From: a candidate division WOR-3 bacterium
GTDB taxonomy: Bacteria; Hydrothermota; Tepidihabitantia; Tepidihabitantales; Tepidihabitantaceae
Assembly (NCBI GenBank): GCA_013177935.1
Contig: JABLXZ010000002.1
Location: 479,484 to 543,483 of the forward strand
Direction of reading: 5' to 3'
Length of the DNA stretch: 64,000 nucleotides
Positions 37,375 through 47,282 of this stretch are shown piece by piece. Under the pieces are notes generated by a model. The model had not been told where the DNA came from. It did no database searches and worked only from the letters and a program-made list of their open reading frames with translations. The position numbers and the translations under genes are program-made. The first letter of the stretch is position 1. Every line of letters begins with the position of its first letter.

Positions 37375-37680
37375 ATGGCACGTATTGCTATTTTGCTTCT
37401 GGCGCTGATGCTGGTTGGTTGCGGGAGCAAAGACCCGCTTGCCAGTGTCAAAAAGGGGTATCCAGGGGCAAGTGAGTATCTTGTCTGGAAGAATTATGTG
37501 CTGATTCGTTATCCTTATGACAGTACCGCAGGAGCGCAACGGGCATTGATATTACAGAAAGTGGGCAACAACTGGACCCATCTTGCCCAGAGCGAGCAGG
37601 GGTTCAATAGCCTGCGCGAGGTTGTTACCTATATTCCTGAGATGGATGAGTCTGGGGTAGCAGCATTTAAGTTGAGGTAG
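37375..37680 (+). CDS. Small lipoprotein
   Basis: A 101-residue protein. Start ATG at 37375 after AGGTGGAGG; the N-terminus ARIAILLLALMLVGCGSKDP is a lipoprotein signal with lipobox LVGC and lipidation at Cys 15 or so. The mature part is about 85 residues with WKNYVLIRYPYDSTAGAQRA and WTHLAQSEQGFNSLREVV. It recalls short periplasmic proteins but no family is recognised. Upstream in-frame ATGs at 37339 and 37345 would lengthen the signal region and lack a ribosome binding site. It may be co-transcribed with tRNA-Gly. Confidence 0.65.
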   Translation: MARIAILLLALMLVGCGSKDPLASVKKGYPGASEYLVWKNYVLIRYPYDSTAGAQRALILQKVGNNWTHLAQSEQGFNSLREVVTYIPEMDESGVAAFKLR

Positions 37681-37684
37681 GGTT

Positions 37685-38095
37685 ATGCCCTGGTTTGGTT
37701 TTATCCATCCGATAATGGCGCTTGGGACCTTTGTTTACGGGCTTTTTATTGGTCAGGTCAGTATGACCAAACTGGATGACTGGGATTTTCCCCTGCGCCG
37801 GGTGAAAAAAAGAACTTTGATTTACTTTATTTTTACCTTAATCAGCGGGGTGTTCGGGCTGGTGGTGAACGCCATTCTCCGGAGTCAGGGTCGGGGTGTG
37901 GTAATTTTTGCCCATATGCCTCTGGGGATTGCGACGGTAGTTGCGGCTCTTCTTGCCTTTGTTGTTACGATGGGCAAAAGAAAGCCCGGCGAGCTACCCC
38001 AGAGTATGAGGTGGCATCCAGTACTGGTGGTGATAAGCCTCGCACTTATTATGACGATGGCGTTCACCGCGCTGTTAAAGGTGTTAAGAATTTAA
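37685..38095 (+). CDS. Four-helix membrane protein (DUF4079/cytochrome b561-like)
   Basis: A 136-residue membrane protein with four predicted helices: FIHPIMALGTFVYGLFIG, LIYFIFTLISGVFGLVVNAI, FAHMPLGIATVVAALLAFVV and HPVLVVISLALIMTMAFTAL. Histidines sit at helix ends (HP near 8, AHMP near 77, WHP near 110), the arrangement seen in DUF4079 and b561-like haem proteins. Haem binding is therefore possible but not shown. It starts 4 bases after the lipoprotein gene and ends 6 bases before nth, so the three are likely one operon. Confidence 0.5.
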   Translation: MPWFGFIHPIMALGTFVYGLFIGQVSMTKLDDWDFPLRRVKKRTLIYFIFTLISGVFGLVVNAILRSQGRGVVIFAHMPLGIATVVAALLAFVVTMGKRKPGELPQSMRWHPVLVVISLALIMTMAFTALLKVLRI

Positions 38096-38101
38096 CTTTT
38101 T

Positions 38102-38830
38102 TTGAGTCCAATCCGAAGCCGGGAAAAGGTCACCGCAATTTTTAGAAGGTTGAAAAAAGCGTATTTAGGATTGAACGCCCCGGTTAAAAGGATGCCGGAC
38201 AAAACCCCCTGGTGGGTTCTTATCGGTGCGGTTCTGTCGACTCGAACCCGGGATACGGTAACGATTGAAGCGGTTCGCCGTTTACAATCACTGGCACCGG
38301 ATGTTTTTGCCCTTGCTCGTTTAAGTCCGGCTGAGGTCGCCGAAGTTATTTATCCGGTGGGTTTTTACCGGACGAAATCGGAAAAACTAATTGTACTGGC
38401 ACGGACGATTCGCGATAGGTATCAAGGTCAGGTACCGGATTCAATTGATGAGTTGACAAAGTTGCCCGGGGTCGGGCGCAAGGTTGCGAACATTGTGCGG
38501 TCTCAGGGGTTTGGAACACCGGCAATAGCGGTTGATACCCACGTGCACCGAATTTCCAACCGGCTCGGCTTGGTTCGAACCAAAAAGCCAGAAGAGACCG
38601 AGAGAGGATTGTGTGAAATAGTCCCGGTCCGGTTCTGGAGAGAATGGAACCGGTTGTTTGTTGCACTGGGACAGACGGTCTGTTTGCCGCGCAAGCCGCT
38701 TTGCCGCAAATGCCCGCTCGATTCAATGTGTCTTAAACGGGGAACCAGAGTCGGGATAAGACCACGCGGTAGGCGGGCCGGTAGTTTTGCAAATAAGTTG
38801 CTGAGTGCTGGGGAGGATGTTGCGGTTTAG
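38102..38830 (+). CDS. nth: Endonuclease III (DNA glycosylase/AP lyase)
   Basis: A 242-residue base-excision repair enzyme. Helix-hairpin-helix LPGVGRKVANIV near residue 122, with the catalytic Lys in GRK. The catalytic Asp is in AVDTHVHRISNRLG near 140. The 4Fe-4S loop has the exact C-x6-C-x2-C-x5-C spacing (CLPRKPLCRKCPLDSMC). A C-terminal extension of about 30 basic residues is unusual. The start is TTG at 38102, close behind the preceding gene and with no Shine-Dalgarno; a later ATG at residue 31 would cut into the domain. The 3' end overlaps an opposing gene by about 98 bases. Confidence 0.92.
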   Translation: MSPIRSREKVTAIFRRLKKAYLGLNAPVKRMPDKTPWWVLIGAVLSTRTRDTVTIEAVRRLQSLAPDVFALARLSPAEVAEVIYPVGFYRTKSEKLIVLARTIRDRYQGQVPDSIDELTKLPGVGRKVANIVRSQGFGTPAIAVDTHVHRISNRLGLVRTKKPEETERGLCEIVPVRFWREWNRLFVALGQTVCLPRKPLCRKCPLDSMCLKRGTRVGIRPRGRRAGSFANKLLSAGEDVAV

Positions 38831-39233
38831 CAGCAATGAGATTAAGCCGGGGCGCCTCCCGTGGTAAGGTGCACAGACACCATTTTAATGCGGTGTCAAT
38901 GCGGGAAGGCAGAATTTCGGGGCGTGGCTTGAAGGTTCGGGCGGTTTCAATCAATGCTTGAAACAGTTGCTCGGTTTTTGCTGCTGAGCCGGCAAGAGAG
39001 GCGAGATTAACCCGGATTAGCAGTCCGTCAGGGTCAACCGGTTCTGATTCCACCCTAATCTTAAAAGTGGAGGCGAGGGCAACTTCCCGGTTCAGGTTCT
39101 CCCTTTCTTTTTGCTGGTCGTTCAGTAGGTGGCTTGGTCCGAAAACGCCCTGAAAGATAAGTTTGTAGATATCTTCGGCTTGTAGCAATGGATAGTGTCT
39201 GATATGCCAGTTGAGGATATCAAACAGGCGCAT
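38733..39233 (-). CDS. Conserved protein of unknown function
   Basis: A 166-residue soluble protein. DILNWHIRHYPLLQAEDIYK, LIFQGVFGPSHLL and the ending YLQNYRPAYRVVLSRLW recall an uncharacterised family (pattern RYPL-x-A-x-D-x-x-K-L-I-x-Q-x-x-F-G-x-x-H and YRPAYRVV) known to me only as hypothetical. Its ATG shares one base with the TAA of the upstream membrane protein gene (TAATG), so the two are coupled. Its last 98 bases lie antisense to the end of nth, and both frames look genuine. Confidence 0.55.
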   Translation of the reverse strand: MRLFDILNWHIRHYPLLQAEDIYKLIFQGVFGPSHLLNDQQKERENLNREVALASTFKIRVESEPVDPDGLLIRVNLASLAGSAAKTEQLFQALIETARTFKPRPEILPSRIDTALKWCLCTLPREAPRLNLIAAKPQHPPQHSATYLQNYRPAYRVVLSRLWFPV

Positions 39234-39802
39234 TAGGAAGCGGGGAGGTCAAAGGCAGTTTCTTTACCTTTGTTGGGGAAGATGAGTTCCGAAATTTCAA
39301 TGATAATGCCGAACAGGGTCCCGAACAGTGCGCCGATGGAAAACTGATAGGACAGCAGGTTGCGGTGAAACTCCTGACCGGTGCGGAGCCGGAAGAGTAG
39401 AACAACAGCGAGATGAGCCAGTCCAACGATGAGCGCCATAATGAGAAATTTGCCTATGCGCACCCGCGCAAGAAACTTGTACAGATAGCCGGAGATGAGA
39501 AATGAGAAACCGACCGGTGCTGCCCAGAGCGCGGCGCGAATTGCCGCTTCGGTACGCAATGGTGGAGTAAGGGCGAGCTGGACAAAAAAGAGTAAGACGA
39601 CCATCATTATCGCATAACTTAGACCACGCAGCCGCACCGCAGCGTAAATTAAACCACCGGCTAAGCCCAGAATGATTAATGGCAGCATCGGAAAATTGGT
39701 AATGCGGCGGGCGGCAAGGAACAGGCGGCACAACCAGCTGGCACTAAGCCCGGCAATAATATAAGCAACGGTCCAGAGGGTTTCACGGGTTGCTTTGGTC
39801 AT
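39233..39802 (-). CDS. Six-helix membrane protein of unknown function
   Basis: A 189-residue polytopic protein with about six hydrophobic segments, such as LWTVAYIIAGLSASWLCRLF, PMLPLIILGLAGGLIYAAV, YAIMMVVLLFFVQLAL, FLIMALIVGLAHLAVVLLF and FSIGALFGTLFGIIIEISEL. Loops are short and basic on the presumed cytoplasmic side. I recognise no family. It has a leaderless-type promoter and is followed, with a one-base overlap, by the conserved unknown protein. Confidence 0.6.
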   Translation of the reverse strand: MTKATRETLWTVAYIIAGLSASWLCRLFLAARRITNFPMLPLIILGLAGGLIYAAVRLRGLSYAIMMVVLLFFVQLALTPPLRTEAAIRAALWAAPVGFSFLISGYLYKFLARVRIGKFLIMALIVGLAHLAVVLLFRLRTGQEFHRNLLSYQFSIGALFGTLFGIIIEISELIFPNKGKETAFDLPAS

Positions 39803-39807
39803 AAAAT

Positions 39808-39835
39808 ATCATCAGGGATTAAGCGAAAATGTCAA
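39808..39835 (-). promoter_or_regulatory. Promoter of membrane protein operon, leaderless type
   Basis: Minus strand TTGACA (39830-39835), 16-base spacer, GATGAT (39808-39813). The ATG at 39802 is only 5 bases after the -10 box. Confidence 0.5.
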
Positions 39836-39847
39836 AGAAATCCGCTC

Positions 39848-39875
39848 TTGACAAAAAAGGGGAATCGGGCATTAT
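39848..39875 (+). promoter_or_regulatory. Promoter of serpin gene, leaderless type
   Basis: TTGACA (39848-39853), 16-base spacer, CATTAT (39870-39875). The ATG at 39882 follows after 6 bases. It is divergent from the promoter at 39808, and the two -35 boxes are 12 bases apart. Confidence 0.6.
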
Positions 39876-39881
39876 TTAAAT

Positions 39882-41078
39882 ATGAATACCCTCATTTTGA
39901 TTTTCAGTCTGTTTTTATCCGCTTCCCGGGGCGCGGAGACCGGAGTAATTGACGCGAATCTGGTCTCGGCAAAGAACGATTTTGGGTTCAGGGTTCTTTC
40001 AACATTGGTCAGTTCTGCTCCAAAGGAAAATGTGTTTATATCTCCTTATAGTATTGCCACCGCTTTGACAATGACCTACAACGGCTCTGATGGGGAAACC
40101 CGCAGCGCAATGGCACAGGCGCTGGGCATTGCGGGTATTGAGTTGGAACGGCTCAATACTGAAGAAAAGTTTCTCTCGGGACAGTTGAAGAAGGATAAAC
40201 CGGGTGTAGAGCTTTTGATTGCCAACTCGCTCTGGGCGCGAAAAGGGGTGACATTTAATTCTGCCTTTTTGAACACCAACAAGGAGTTTTATCAGGCGGC
40301 GGTGGCAGCGATTGATTTTAATAGCCCGGATGCGCCGAAAAAGATTAACAACTGGGTGAAGGATAAAACAAAAGGAAAAATCGATAAGATTGTTGACCAG
40401 ATTAAACCCGAGGCGGTACTATTTTTAATCAATGCGGTGTATTTTAAGGGGCGATGGCAGGAGAAGTTTGACCCGAAGATGACCGGGGATGACAAGTTTT
40501 ATCCTGATTATGGCAATCCGGTGCCAGTAAAGATGATGACGCGTTCGGGTAAATTCCGCTACCTCGAAACCGAGGGGCTGCAAGCGGTGGAGTTGCCTTA
40601 TGGTGAGGGTGAGGTGAGTATGCTAATATTTTTACCCGCCGCTGGTAAGCTGGATGATTTGATTGCCCAACTGTCATCTGCTTTCTGGCAGGAGTGGTGG
40701 GGTAGATTTCGGTCACGGGAGGGGACGGTCTTGTTGCCCCGGTTCAAGATGGAGTATGAGAAGAGTTTAAGAGATGTTTTAATAGAATTAGGGATGGGGA
40801 TTGCATTTGACCTGAATCAGGCGGATTTTTCTTTAATGGGCAAGGGCGGTCCGGGCTTTGCCATTGGTGATGTGAAGCATAAAAGTTTTGTAGAAGTTAA
40901 CGAGGAGGGAACCGAAGCAGCAGCGGTAACATCGGTGGAAATGGTACTGGCAGCGGTGCCTTCCCAGCCCCGATTTGAAATGGTTGTCAATCGACCGTTT
41001 CTCTTCGCAATTCAGGACAACGAAACCGGCGCCATCCTTTTTTTGGGTGTGGTGCGGAACCTTTCCAGGGGTAATTAA
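39882..41078 (+). CDS. Serpin-family protease inhibitor
   Basis: A 398-residue protein with an N-terminal signal peptide (LILIFSLFLSASRG), so exported. The serpin core is clear: FISPYSIATALTMTYNGSDG near residue 50, INNWVKDKTKGKIDKIV, FLINAVYFKGRWQEKFDP and the C-terminal NRPFLFAIQDNETGAILFLG. The hinge of the reactive loop, VNEEGTEAAAVTS near 340, has the small residues needed for inhibitory loop insertion. Counting from the hinge puts P1 at about Ala or Leu in EMVLAAVP, suggesting elastase- or subtilisin-like targets (inference). It may protect against the organism's own secreted proteases or those of neighbours. Confidence 0.93.
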   Translation: MNTLILIFSLFLSASRGAETGVIDANLVSAKNDFGFRVLSTLVSSAPKENVFISPYSIATALTMTYNGSDGETRSAMAQALGIAGIELERLNTEEKFLSGQLKKDKPGVELLIANSLWARKGVTFNSAFLNTNKEFYQAAVAAIDFNSPDAPKKINNWVKDKTKGKIDKIVDQIKPEAVLFLINAVYFKGRWQEKFDPKMTGDDKFYPDYGNPVPVKMMTRSGKFRYLETEGLQAVELPYGEGEVSMLIFLPAAGKLDDLIAQLSSAFWQEWWGRFRSREGTVLLPRFKMEYEKSLRDVLIELGMGIAFDLNQADFSLMGKGGPGFAIGDVKHKSFVEVNEEGTEAAAVTSVEMVLAAVPSQPRFEMVVNRPFLFAIQDNETGAILFLGVVRNLSRGN

Positions 41079-41860
41079 AGGTACATCTCTGGGCGGCGGT
41101 CGAGAATTATATCGTTGCGCGGGGTGACATTTTTGTTGAGAGCCTGGTTAGGGTTGATATCGACGATTTTTAAAACCTCTTTATCAGGGCTGGCACGGTA
41201 AAGCAGGGTTCCATCTGGTGCGACAATCTGGCTTTGACCGGTAAACCGCAGCTTTTTCTCTCCAAGTTGTTCAACTCCGATGCGGTTGGCAAGTAGCCAG
41301 AATACCCGATTTTCCTGAGCACGGGTTATGGTCATTGACTGGGCATAATTGAGAATCAGGTTAGATGGATGACACACAATCTGGGCACCACGCAAGGCAA
41401 GGGTCCGGGCGCTTTCCGGGAAGAAGTAGTCAAAGCAAATTAGAATACCAATTCGCACCCCAGCGAGGTTGAACACCGGGAAAGAAAGGTCGCCGGGGTC
41501 AAAGAGGTCTTTTTCGTCGGCAAATAGGTGAACTTTCCGATAGGTGTGCACGGTGCCGTGGGCGGTAACAAGAAGTGCTGAGTTGTAGATTTTATTGCCT
41601 GCGGCTTCAGCAAATCCGAGAACGAGGCTGATATTGTGTTGCAAACAGAAGTTGATAATTTTGTTACAGGAGGGTCCATTTGGCACCGGTTCGGCAAAGC
41701 GGGCGAGCTGGTCGCGGTTGGAAAACAGATAGCCGGTCAAACATAGTTCAGGCAGGACAATAAGGTCGGCTTTGATACGGCTGAGACGGCGGAAGATGCG
41801 TTCGAGGTTCGTTTCCACCATAACGGGTTCAGGAAGAAATTGATATACACCAACACGCAT
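41075..41860 (-). CDS. Carbon-nitrogen hydrolase (nitrilase superfamily)
   Basis: A 261-residue hydrolase. The catalytic triad is visible: Glu in VLPELCLTGY near residue 38, Lys in YRKVHLFADE near 105, and Cys in ILICFDYFFPESAR near 138. The length and the motif C-F-D-x-x-F-P-E place it among omega-amidase or beta-ureidopropionase-like branches. The substrate is not determinable. Its end overlaps the serpin stop by 4 bases, tail to tail. It is divergent from the giant regulator gene, sharing a 155-base upstream region. Confidence 0.88.
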   Translation of the reverse strand: MRVGVYQFLPEPVMVETNLERIFRRLSRIKADLIVLPELCLTGYLFSNRDQLARFAEPVPNGPSCNKIINFCLQHNISLVLGFAEAAGNKIYNSALLVTAHGTVHTYRKVHLFADEKDLFDPGDLSFPVFNLAGVRIGILICFDYFFPESARTLALRGAQIVCHPSNLILNYAQSMTITRAQENRVFWLLANRIGVEQLGEKKLRFTGQSQIVAPDGTLLYRASPDKEVLKIVDINPNQALNKNVTPRNDIILDRRPEMYL

Positions 41861-41887
41861 TGAGTTATTTTAATATGATTATTAAAA

Positions 41888-41915
41888 AGAATAACTTTGT
41901 ATAGATAAAGGTCAA
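41888..41915 (-). promoter_or_regulatory. Promoter of nitrilase-family gene
   Basis: Minus strand TTGACC (41910-41915), 16-base spacer, TATTCT (41888-41893). The start codon is at 41860, giving a leader of about 20 bases without an obvious Shine-Dalgarno. Confidence 0.55.
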
Positions 41916-41927
41916 GGATAACATTAA

Positions 41928-41976
41928 ATTTTACAATAAGATAGACAAATGTCGCAGCGAGGGAGTTTGTCGCACC
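41928..41976. promoter_or_regulatory. Candidate operator upstream of giant regulator
   Basis: ATTTTACAA at 41928-41936 and TGTCGCA repeated at 41950-41956 and 41968-41974, 18 bases apart, the second extended to TGTCGCACC. This abuts the -35 box at 41977. Both words recur, inverted, upstream of the peptide gene (TTGTAAAAT at 47310-47318 and GGTGCGACA at 47330-47338). This suggests one DNA-binding protein, perhaps the regulator itself; that is inference. Confidence 0.4.
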
Positions 41977-42004
41977 TTGACTGATGTTGATATTTTGTTA
42001 TAAT
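41977..42004 (+). promoter_or_regulatory. Promoter of giant regulator, nearly leaderless
   Basis: TTGACT (41977-41982), 16-base spacer, TATAAT (41999-42004). The ATG at 42015 is 10 bases after the -10 box and lacks a Shine-Dalgarno. Confidence 0.82.
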
Positions 42005-42014
42005 ACAAACATTA

Positions 42015-45000
42015 ATGACGCAGCGGGGAAGTGGTGACAAGTTACAATTTTCTCAACCGGTTGGAGACCGGTACTATATAGAAGAATTGCTCGGTGGAGG
42101 CGAGGGAACTGAAGTATATCGGGTTCGTGACATCATAACGGGTAAGGTCCTGGCGTTAAAAACAGTACGCAGCGGCGTTTCCGATGAGGAAAATGTGAGG
42201 TTGAACCGGGAGTTCTTTTACCTTTCCCAGATATCTCATCCCGGGGTGGTTGCGGTTCAAGATTATGGTAGAACCGCGGATGGGCGTGCCTATTTTACAA
42301 TGGAGTACATCCCGGGTGTACCGATAACTCACTATTTTGCGGGCGGCTACGACCCGAAGTTAATCGATGTCATTGTCCAGGTTCTTCTGGCGCTCGATGC
42401 AATCCATGCTCGGGGATTGATTCATTGCGATTTAAAACCTGAGCACATTCTTGTGGTTGAGGACGATGGAAGATTGAAGACAAAACTGCTCGATTTTGGT
42501 TTTGCCGAGGATTTTTGTATCAATAGTGCTCGGGATGGAAAAGGTACACCCGGTTATGTGGCGCCCGAGATATTGAAAGGGGTTGATTCTGATGTCAGAG
42601 CTGACCTTTACGCCTTAGGGATGGTAATTTATGAAACATTAACCGGCATTGGACCAGGAAAAGGGGTTGAGCTTCTTGACTGGCTGAGAAAACAGCAGAA
42701 TGCCGATTTTGCGCCTCCTCGCTCTTTCAATCCTGAAATTCCGGAAAAACTGGACCGTTTGGTGATGAAACTTATCAGTCCGCGCCGCGAACAGCGGCCC
42801 AGTTCTGCCCAGGTGGTGATTGAGGAGTTGCTGGGCGAGGGTGTTTCTAATGTAACTCTGCCGGCGTTGCGCCGAGATATTATGGCGTCCGGGTTTGTTG
42901 CCCGGGAGCAGGTTCTGGAAGAGATGAAAGAGACCCTTCAGACTGTCGCCAATGGTCAATCCGGGGTGATTTGTATTTCCGGAGACCGAGGCGTGGGTAA
43001 GAGCCGACTCCTTGCCGAGTTCAAATTCTATGCTGAGATGGAAGGAGCATCGGTATTCTCTTTTGAACCGGTGTCGCTGGGTGCCCGTTCTCAATCGCTC
43101 ATCGAGGCGCTGGTTGTACTTTTGCGCAGTTACGGTCAAACGGGCGCACCGGTGGTTTCGATTGACACCGGGAAGGAGAGTAATTACCGATTGTTTGAGT
43201 GGGTGACGCAACGCCTGAAAGTGGTCGCAAATTCCCATCGGATTAAGCACAGTTTGGTAATCATTGTCGATGATTTTGAACTTTTTGACCCGACGAGTTT
43301 GGAGTTTCTCCGCTATTTTGTCTTAGGAATTGACAACGAACGGATGCTTCTCGTGGTGACCGGTCTGAAGGAAAGGCGTTTTCTGGAGACCATTGATAGG
43401 ATTAAACACCGTGCCAATTTTCGGCATATCGTTATTCAACCGTTTAATCGGGATGAGGTTAAAGAACTGGTGCTTTCCCTTCTGGGAAAGGTTAGTGATG
43501 TTGATGCTCTGACAGAATGGCTGTTTGAGTTCACCGGTGGCAATCCGCTCTGGGTGGTGGAGACAATTTATGCGCTAATTGAAGCCAAGATTCTGGTGCG
43601 TGAGGTGTCAGGGTGGGAACTGGCAAAGGACCGATTGGCGGCGTTCCGCCCACCTTCATCAGTTAGTGAAACAATTCGCCAGCGCGTCGAGCAGCTGACG
43701 CCAGAAGAGAAAAAAACGCTGGAGATTGCTGCCGCAGCCGCAGGACCGTTTACCCTGGATTTACTCCGGGCGACGCTTAACCTCGAAGAAAAGGTTCTCT
43801 TTCAGGTGGTCAGCAGGCTGAAGGCGTTCGGTTTTATAAAGACATTTCGTGCCGCCGGTCCCGAAGAAAAGAGTCGTTTATCTACAGGTTGGATTCTCTC
43901 GAGTAAGATTCTGGAAAGTGTCATCGTTGAGCAGTTGACGGTTGAACAACGGCGTGAGAACCATCGCAAAGTGGCGCTGGCACTGGAGTTGCTTTATCCG
44001 GAACGGATTCCGGAGATGGTTTTTGACCTGGCACATCACTGGACGCTTGCTGGCGTCAAAGACCGGGCTTACGACTATTCGCTGCGTGCCGGTGATAGAG
44101 CAAGAGAGTGGTTGCTTTTTGAGCAAGCGCTGGCTTTTTATGAAAATGCCCTGAACCTTTCATCTGGATTGATAACGGCGCGCGAGCGCATTGGTTTATT
44201 AGAGAAAGTAGGGGAACTGCGCGAGTTGACCGGCAGATTTGCCGAGGCGATTGACATTTATCGCCAGGGTATGGGGCTTGCGGTTGCGGACCCGGAACTT
44301 GCCCGGGATAAAAAGTGCCTCGCTCGATTTCTACGACGGCTTGGTCTTGTGTATCAAAAGCAGGGGCAAATTTCGGATGCGATAAACCTATTGAATCAGG
44401 CGCTTCATTTACAACCAGAAGACAGTATAGAACGAGCACGACTCCTTGCCGACCTGGGCTGGTCCTATTGCGGGGCAGGGGATTTCAACCATGCAGAGGA
44501 GATTCTGACCAGCGCCCTGCAGCTGGCAGAAAAATTAAAGTCCAGCGTTACTGTAGAAGCAAATCGGCTGGTCGGTTTGATACTTTATTATTTTGCGGTT
44601 CTTGCCTGGGCGAAATACGACTTTGTACTGGCGTTACAACTGGCAGAGCGGAGCCTGGATGTGTTTGAGCGTTTAGAAGATGAGATAATGAAAGCGACCG
44701 TGAGTCAGTTTATTGCCACACTGTATATCCGCCGCAGCGAAACGGATAAGGCAAAGGATTTTTATCACCGGGCTGTTGCCTGTCAACGCCGCGCCGGTGC
44801 AGTGTATTATTTGCTCACCTCGTTACAGGGTCTGGGGTTACTGTGTCTGGATGAGGGTGAATGGGACCAGGCAGAACAGTATTTCAACGAGGCGTTAAAG
44901 ATTGCCGAGCAGGTAGGGAGCCTGTCCGACCAGGTTAATCTCTACACGCTGTTGGGTGGAGTATATGATATCAAGGGTTTATGGTCATTAGCACAGAGTT

Positions 45001-47264
45001 TTTACGGGCGAGCACAGACAATTGGTGAACAAGATGGTGAGAGGGTCGATCGTCGTACGAGATTTGCGCTTCTGTGCAATTTTGCCCTGCTACGGGCGAA
45101 ACAAGGGGAACTGGAAGCGGCAGATAAAGACATCACCCGGGCAGCAAAGCTGATTGAAGGTATTGACGACTCCTTCTTACAATTTAATCTGATGGTGAAG
45201 CAGACAGAAGTGGCACTGCGGGCAGAGCGGCTGGAACGGGCAAAAGGCTTTCTTACCCGAGCGTTCTGGATTGTTGCCCGGGAACCGGACTGGCGCAAAC
45301 TGGCAAATCTATACATCCTTTCGAGCCAGGTACGGCTGGCGGCTGGTGATGCTTTTCGGGCACACTATGCGGCGAGCCGGGCGTTGACTTTACTTCGGGA
45401 GTATCCGTCCTCACTTGAGTTTGCTATCGCCCTGCGTTGTTCGGGGTTGGCAAAGTGCAAACTGGACCAGATGGAAAAAGGACAGGCGGAGTTGAGGCGG
45501 AGTATTGAAATTCTCCGATGTTTAGGGGTAAAGTATGAACTGGCACTTTCCCTGAGTGCACCGGCGAAGGCGTTAGCCGGTGAAAGCCGGATGCCGGGTG
45601 TAAAGGTACCGATTACGAGCCGGCAGATTTCCCGGGACGAGTTCAATGAGATAAAGTCTAATCTTAAAGAGGCGATTGGTTATTTTCAGGAACTGGGCGC
45701 GAAGTCAGATGTTCAGGAGTGTGAAAAGCTACAGGATACACTGGAACAGGCGTTTGGGATATTGCAACTGAAGGCGCAGGAACGGAGTGAGTATCTCAAG
45801 GTCTTTTATCAATTGAGTGAACTTTTGAACCTTGGATTGAGCCGGGAAGATTTCCTGGACCGGGTTCTTGACCTGGTAATTTCCGTAACCAGGGCAGAAA
45901 GGGGGTTGATATTTCTTATCCAGGGCAATCGGCTGATTCCGGTTGCAGCCCGAGACATCGACCATCGGACCCTGGAAGATGCAACTGCGGTTTCCCAGTC
46001 GGTTTTGCGCAAGGTCAAGCGTCGGGGCGAACCCTTAATCAGTGCCGATGCCATTGCCGACCCAAGGCTCAACAGTTTTAACAGCGTGCTGTTGAACAAA
46101 ATACGCTCCCTTTTATGTGTACCGCTAATTGTTGAGGGTAAGGTGATTGGCACCATTTACCTTGACTCCCGGATTACATCCCATCTGTTCGTGGAAGAGG
46201 ACCGGAATTTGCTCCAGGCGGTGGCGAACCTGCTGGCAGCGACAATCGAACGGTCAACAACCTTCCGGGAGTTGCAGGAAGAGATTTCAGACATTCGTGA
46301 AGGCATTTTAGTTGATGCAGCAACTGGTTTATTTCTGGGCAGGTCCAAGGCGATGCGACAGGTTTATCAAATTATTGACCGGATTGCCCCTACGGACTGC
46401 ACGGTGTTATTGACCGGCGAGACCGGAACCGGCAAGGGGGTTCTGGCACGGTTGATACATCAACGGAGCGGACGAAGAGACAACAAGTTTGTCTCGGTAA
46501 ATTGTGGGACTTTACCTGAAACTCTGTTTGAGTCAGAACTTTTTGGCCACGCCCGGGGTAGTTTTACCGGTGCGGTCAAGGATAAGATAGGGATATTTGA
46601 AACCGCGCACGGCGGGACGATTTTCCTTGATGAGATAACCAACACCACCCTGACAATCCAGGCAAAACTCCTTCAGGTGCTCGAAGAAAAGGTGATTCGT
46701 CGGGTTGGCGAAACCGAACCCCGTATGGTAGATGTCCGTTTAATTTGTGCCACAAACAAAAATCTTGCAGACGAGGTCAAAGCGGGTAGATTTCGAGAAG
46801 ACCTCTACTATCGGATGAATGTTGTGGCAATTGAGGTGCCGCCGCTTCGGGAAAGGGTGGGTGACATACCGCATCTCGCTGACTATTTCCTGCACAGTTA
46901 CGCGACACAATTGAATAAACCGATAGTGGGGTTTGAAGATGATGTCATCGCCGCCTTTACTCAGTATCATTGGCCCGGTAATGTCCGGGAACTCCAGAAT
47001 ACGATTGAGCGGGCGGTGATAATGACCCAGAACCGGCGGATTTCACTGGCTGATGTTGGCAAACCATTCACCGACATTCAGGTCTGTTCTGAAACCCAGG
47101 GCGGGAAGCGTCGAACGATAGACAAGGAACAGGTCATTAATGCACTCAAAGAGGCTAAAGGCAATATCACACGAGCAGCGGAAATCCTTTCAACCCACCG
47201 GCGCCAATTACAAAGGCTTATCAAACGGTATCAAATCGACCGTAACAGTCTGCGGCAGCCATAA
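42015..47264 (+). CDS. Giant kinase-ATPase-TPR-GAF-sigma54 activator fusion
   Basis: A 1749-residue cytoplasmic regulator. Residues about 17-280: Ser/Thr kinase fold with glycine loop [13 protein letters not shown]-type Lys in LALKTV (near 48), HCDLKPEH (near 136; a non-RD kinase, Cys for Arg), DFG (near 159) and APE. About 290-680: AAA ATPase of the MalT/AAA_16 type, Walker [10 protein letters not shown] near 322, Walker B-like VIIVDDFE, with a winged-helix tail. About 690-1250: TPR region. About 1262-1420: GAF. About 1435-1665: sigma-54 AAA+ domain with [10 protein letters not shown] near 1466, [16 protein letters not shown] near 1510 (Ser for the usual Ala in GAFTGA) and the R-finger region. 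About 1700-1740: Fis-type helix-turn-helix. It likely senses a signal and activates RNA polymerase-sigma-54. The likely target promoter begins 160 bases downstream. Confidence 0.9.
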   Translation: MTQRGSGDKLQFSQPVGDRYYIEELLGGGEGTEVYRVRDIITGKVLALKTVRSGVSDEENVRLNREFFYLSQISHPGVVAVQDYGRTADGRAYFTMEYIPGVPITHYFAGGYDPKLIDVIVQVLLALDAIHARGLIHCDLKPEHILVVEDDGRLKTKLLDFGFAEDFCINSARDGKGTPGYVAPEILKGVDSDVRADLYALGMVIYETLTGIGPGKGVELLDWLRKQQNADFAPPRSFNPEIPEKLDRLVMKLISPRREQRPSSAQVVIEELLGEGVSNVTLPALRRDIMASGFVAREQVLEEMKETLQTVANGQSGVICISGDRGVGKSRLLAEFKFYAEMEGASVFSFEPVSLGARSQSLIEALVVLLRSYGQTGAPVVSIDTGKESNYRLFEWVTQRLKVVANSHRIKHSLVIIVDDFELFDPTSLEFLRYFVLGIDNERMLLVVTGLKERRFLETIDRIKHRANFRHIVIQPFNRDEVKELVLSLLGKVSDVDALTEWLFEFTGGNPLWVVETIYALIEAKILVREVSGWELAKDRLAAFRPPSSVSETIRQRVEQLTPEEKKTLEIAAAAAGPFTLDLLRATLNLEEKVLFQVVSRLKAFGFIKTFRAAGPEEKSRLSTGWILSSKILESVIVEQLTVEQRRENHRKVALALELLYPERIPEMVFDLAHHWTLAGVKDRAYDYSLRAGDRAREWLLFEQALAFYENALNLSSGLITARERIGLLEKVGELRELTGRFAEAIDIYRQGMGLAVADPELARDKKCLARFLRRLGLVYQKQGQISDAINLLNQALHLQPEDSIERARLLADLGWSYCGAGDFNHAEEILTSALQLAEKLKSSVTVEANRLVGLILYYFAVLAWAKYDFVLALQLAERSLDVFERLEDEIMKATVSQFIATLYIRRSETDKAKDFYHRAVACQRRAGAVYYLLTSLQGLGLLCLDEGEWDQAEQYFNEALKIAEQVGSLSDQVNLYTLLGGVYDIKGLWSLAQSFYGRAQTIGEQDGERVDRRTRFALLCNFALLRAKQGELEAADKDITRAAKLIEGIDDSFLQFNLMVKQTEVALRAERLERAKGFLTRAFWIVAREPDWRKLANLYILSSQVRLAAGDAFRAHYAASRALTLLREYPSSLEFAIALRCSGLAKCKLDQMEKGQAELRRSIEILRCLGVKYELALSLSAPAKALAGESRMPGVKVPITSRQISRDEFNEIKSNLKEAIGYFQELGAKSDVQECEKLQDTLEQAFGILQLKAQERSEYLKVFYQLSELLNLGLSREDFLDRVLDLVISVTRAERGLIFLIQGNRLIPVAARDIDHRTLEDATAVSQSVLRKVKRRGEPLISADAIADPRLNSFNSVLLNKIRSLLCVPLIVEGKVIGTIYLDSRITSHLFVEEDRNLLQAVANLLAATIERSTTFRELQEEISDIREGILVDAATGLFLGRSKAMRQVYQIIDRIAPTDCTVLLTGETGTGKGVLARLIHQRSGRRDNKFVSVNCGTLPETLFESELFGHARGSFTGAVKDKIGIFETAHGGTIFLDEITNTTLTIQAKLLQVLEEKVIRRVGETEPRMVDVRLICATNKNLADEVKAGRFREDLYYRMNVVAIEVPPLRERVGDIPHLADYFLHSYATQLNKPIVGFEDDVIAAFTQYHWPGNVRELQNTIERAVIMTQNRRISLADVGKPFTDIQVCSETQGGKRRTIDKEQVINALKEAKGNITRAAEILSTHRRQLQRLIKRYQIDRNSLRQP

Positions 47265-47282
47265 ATTGCCCCAACTAGCAAT

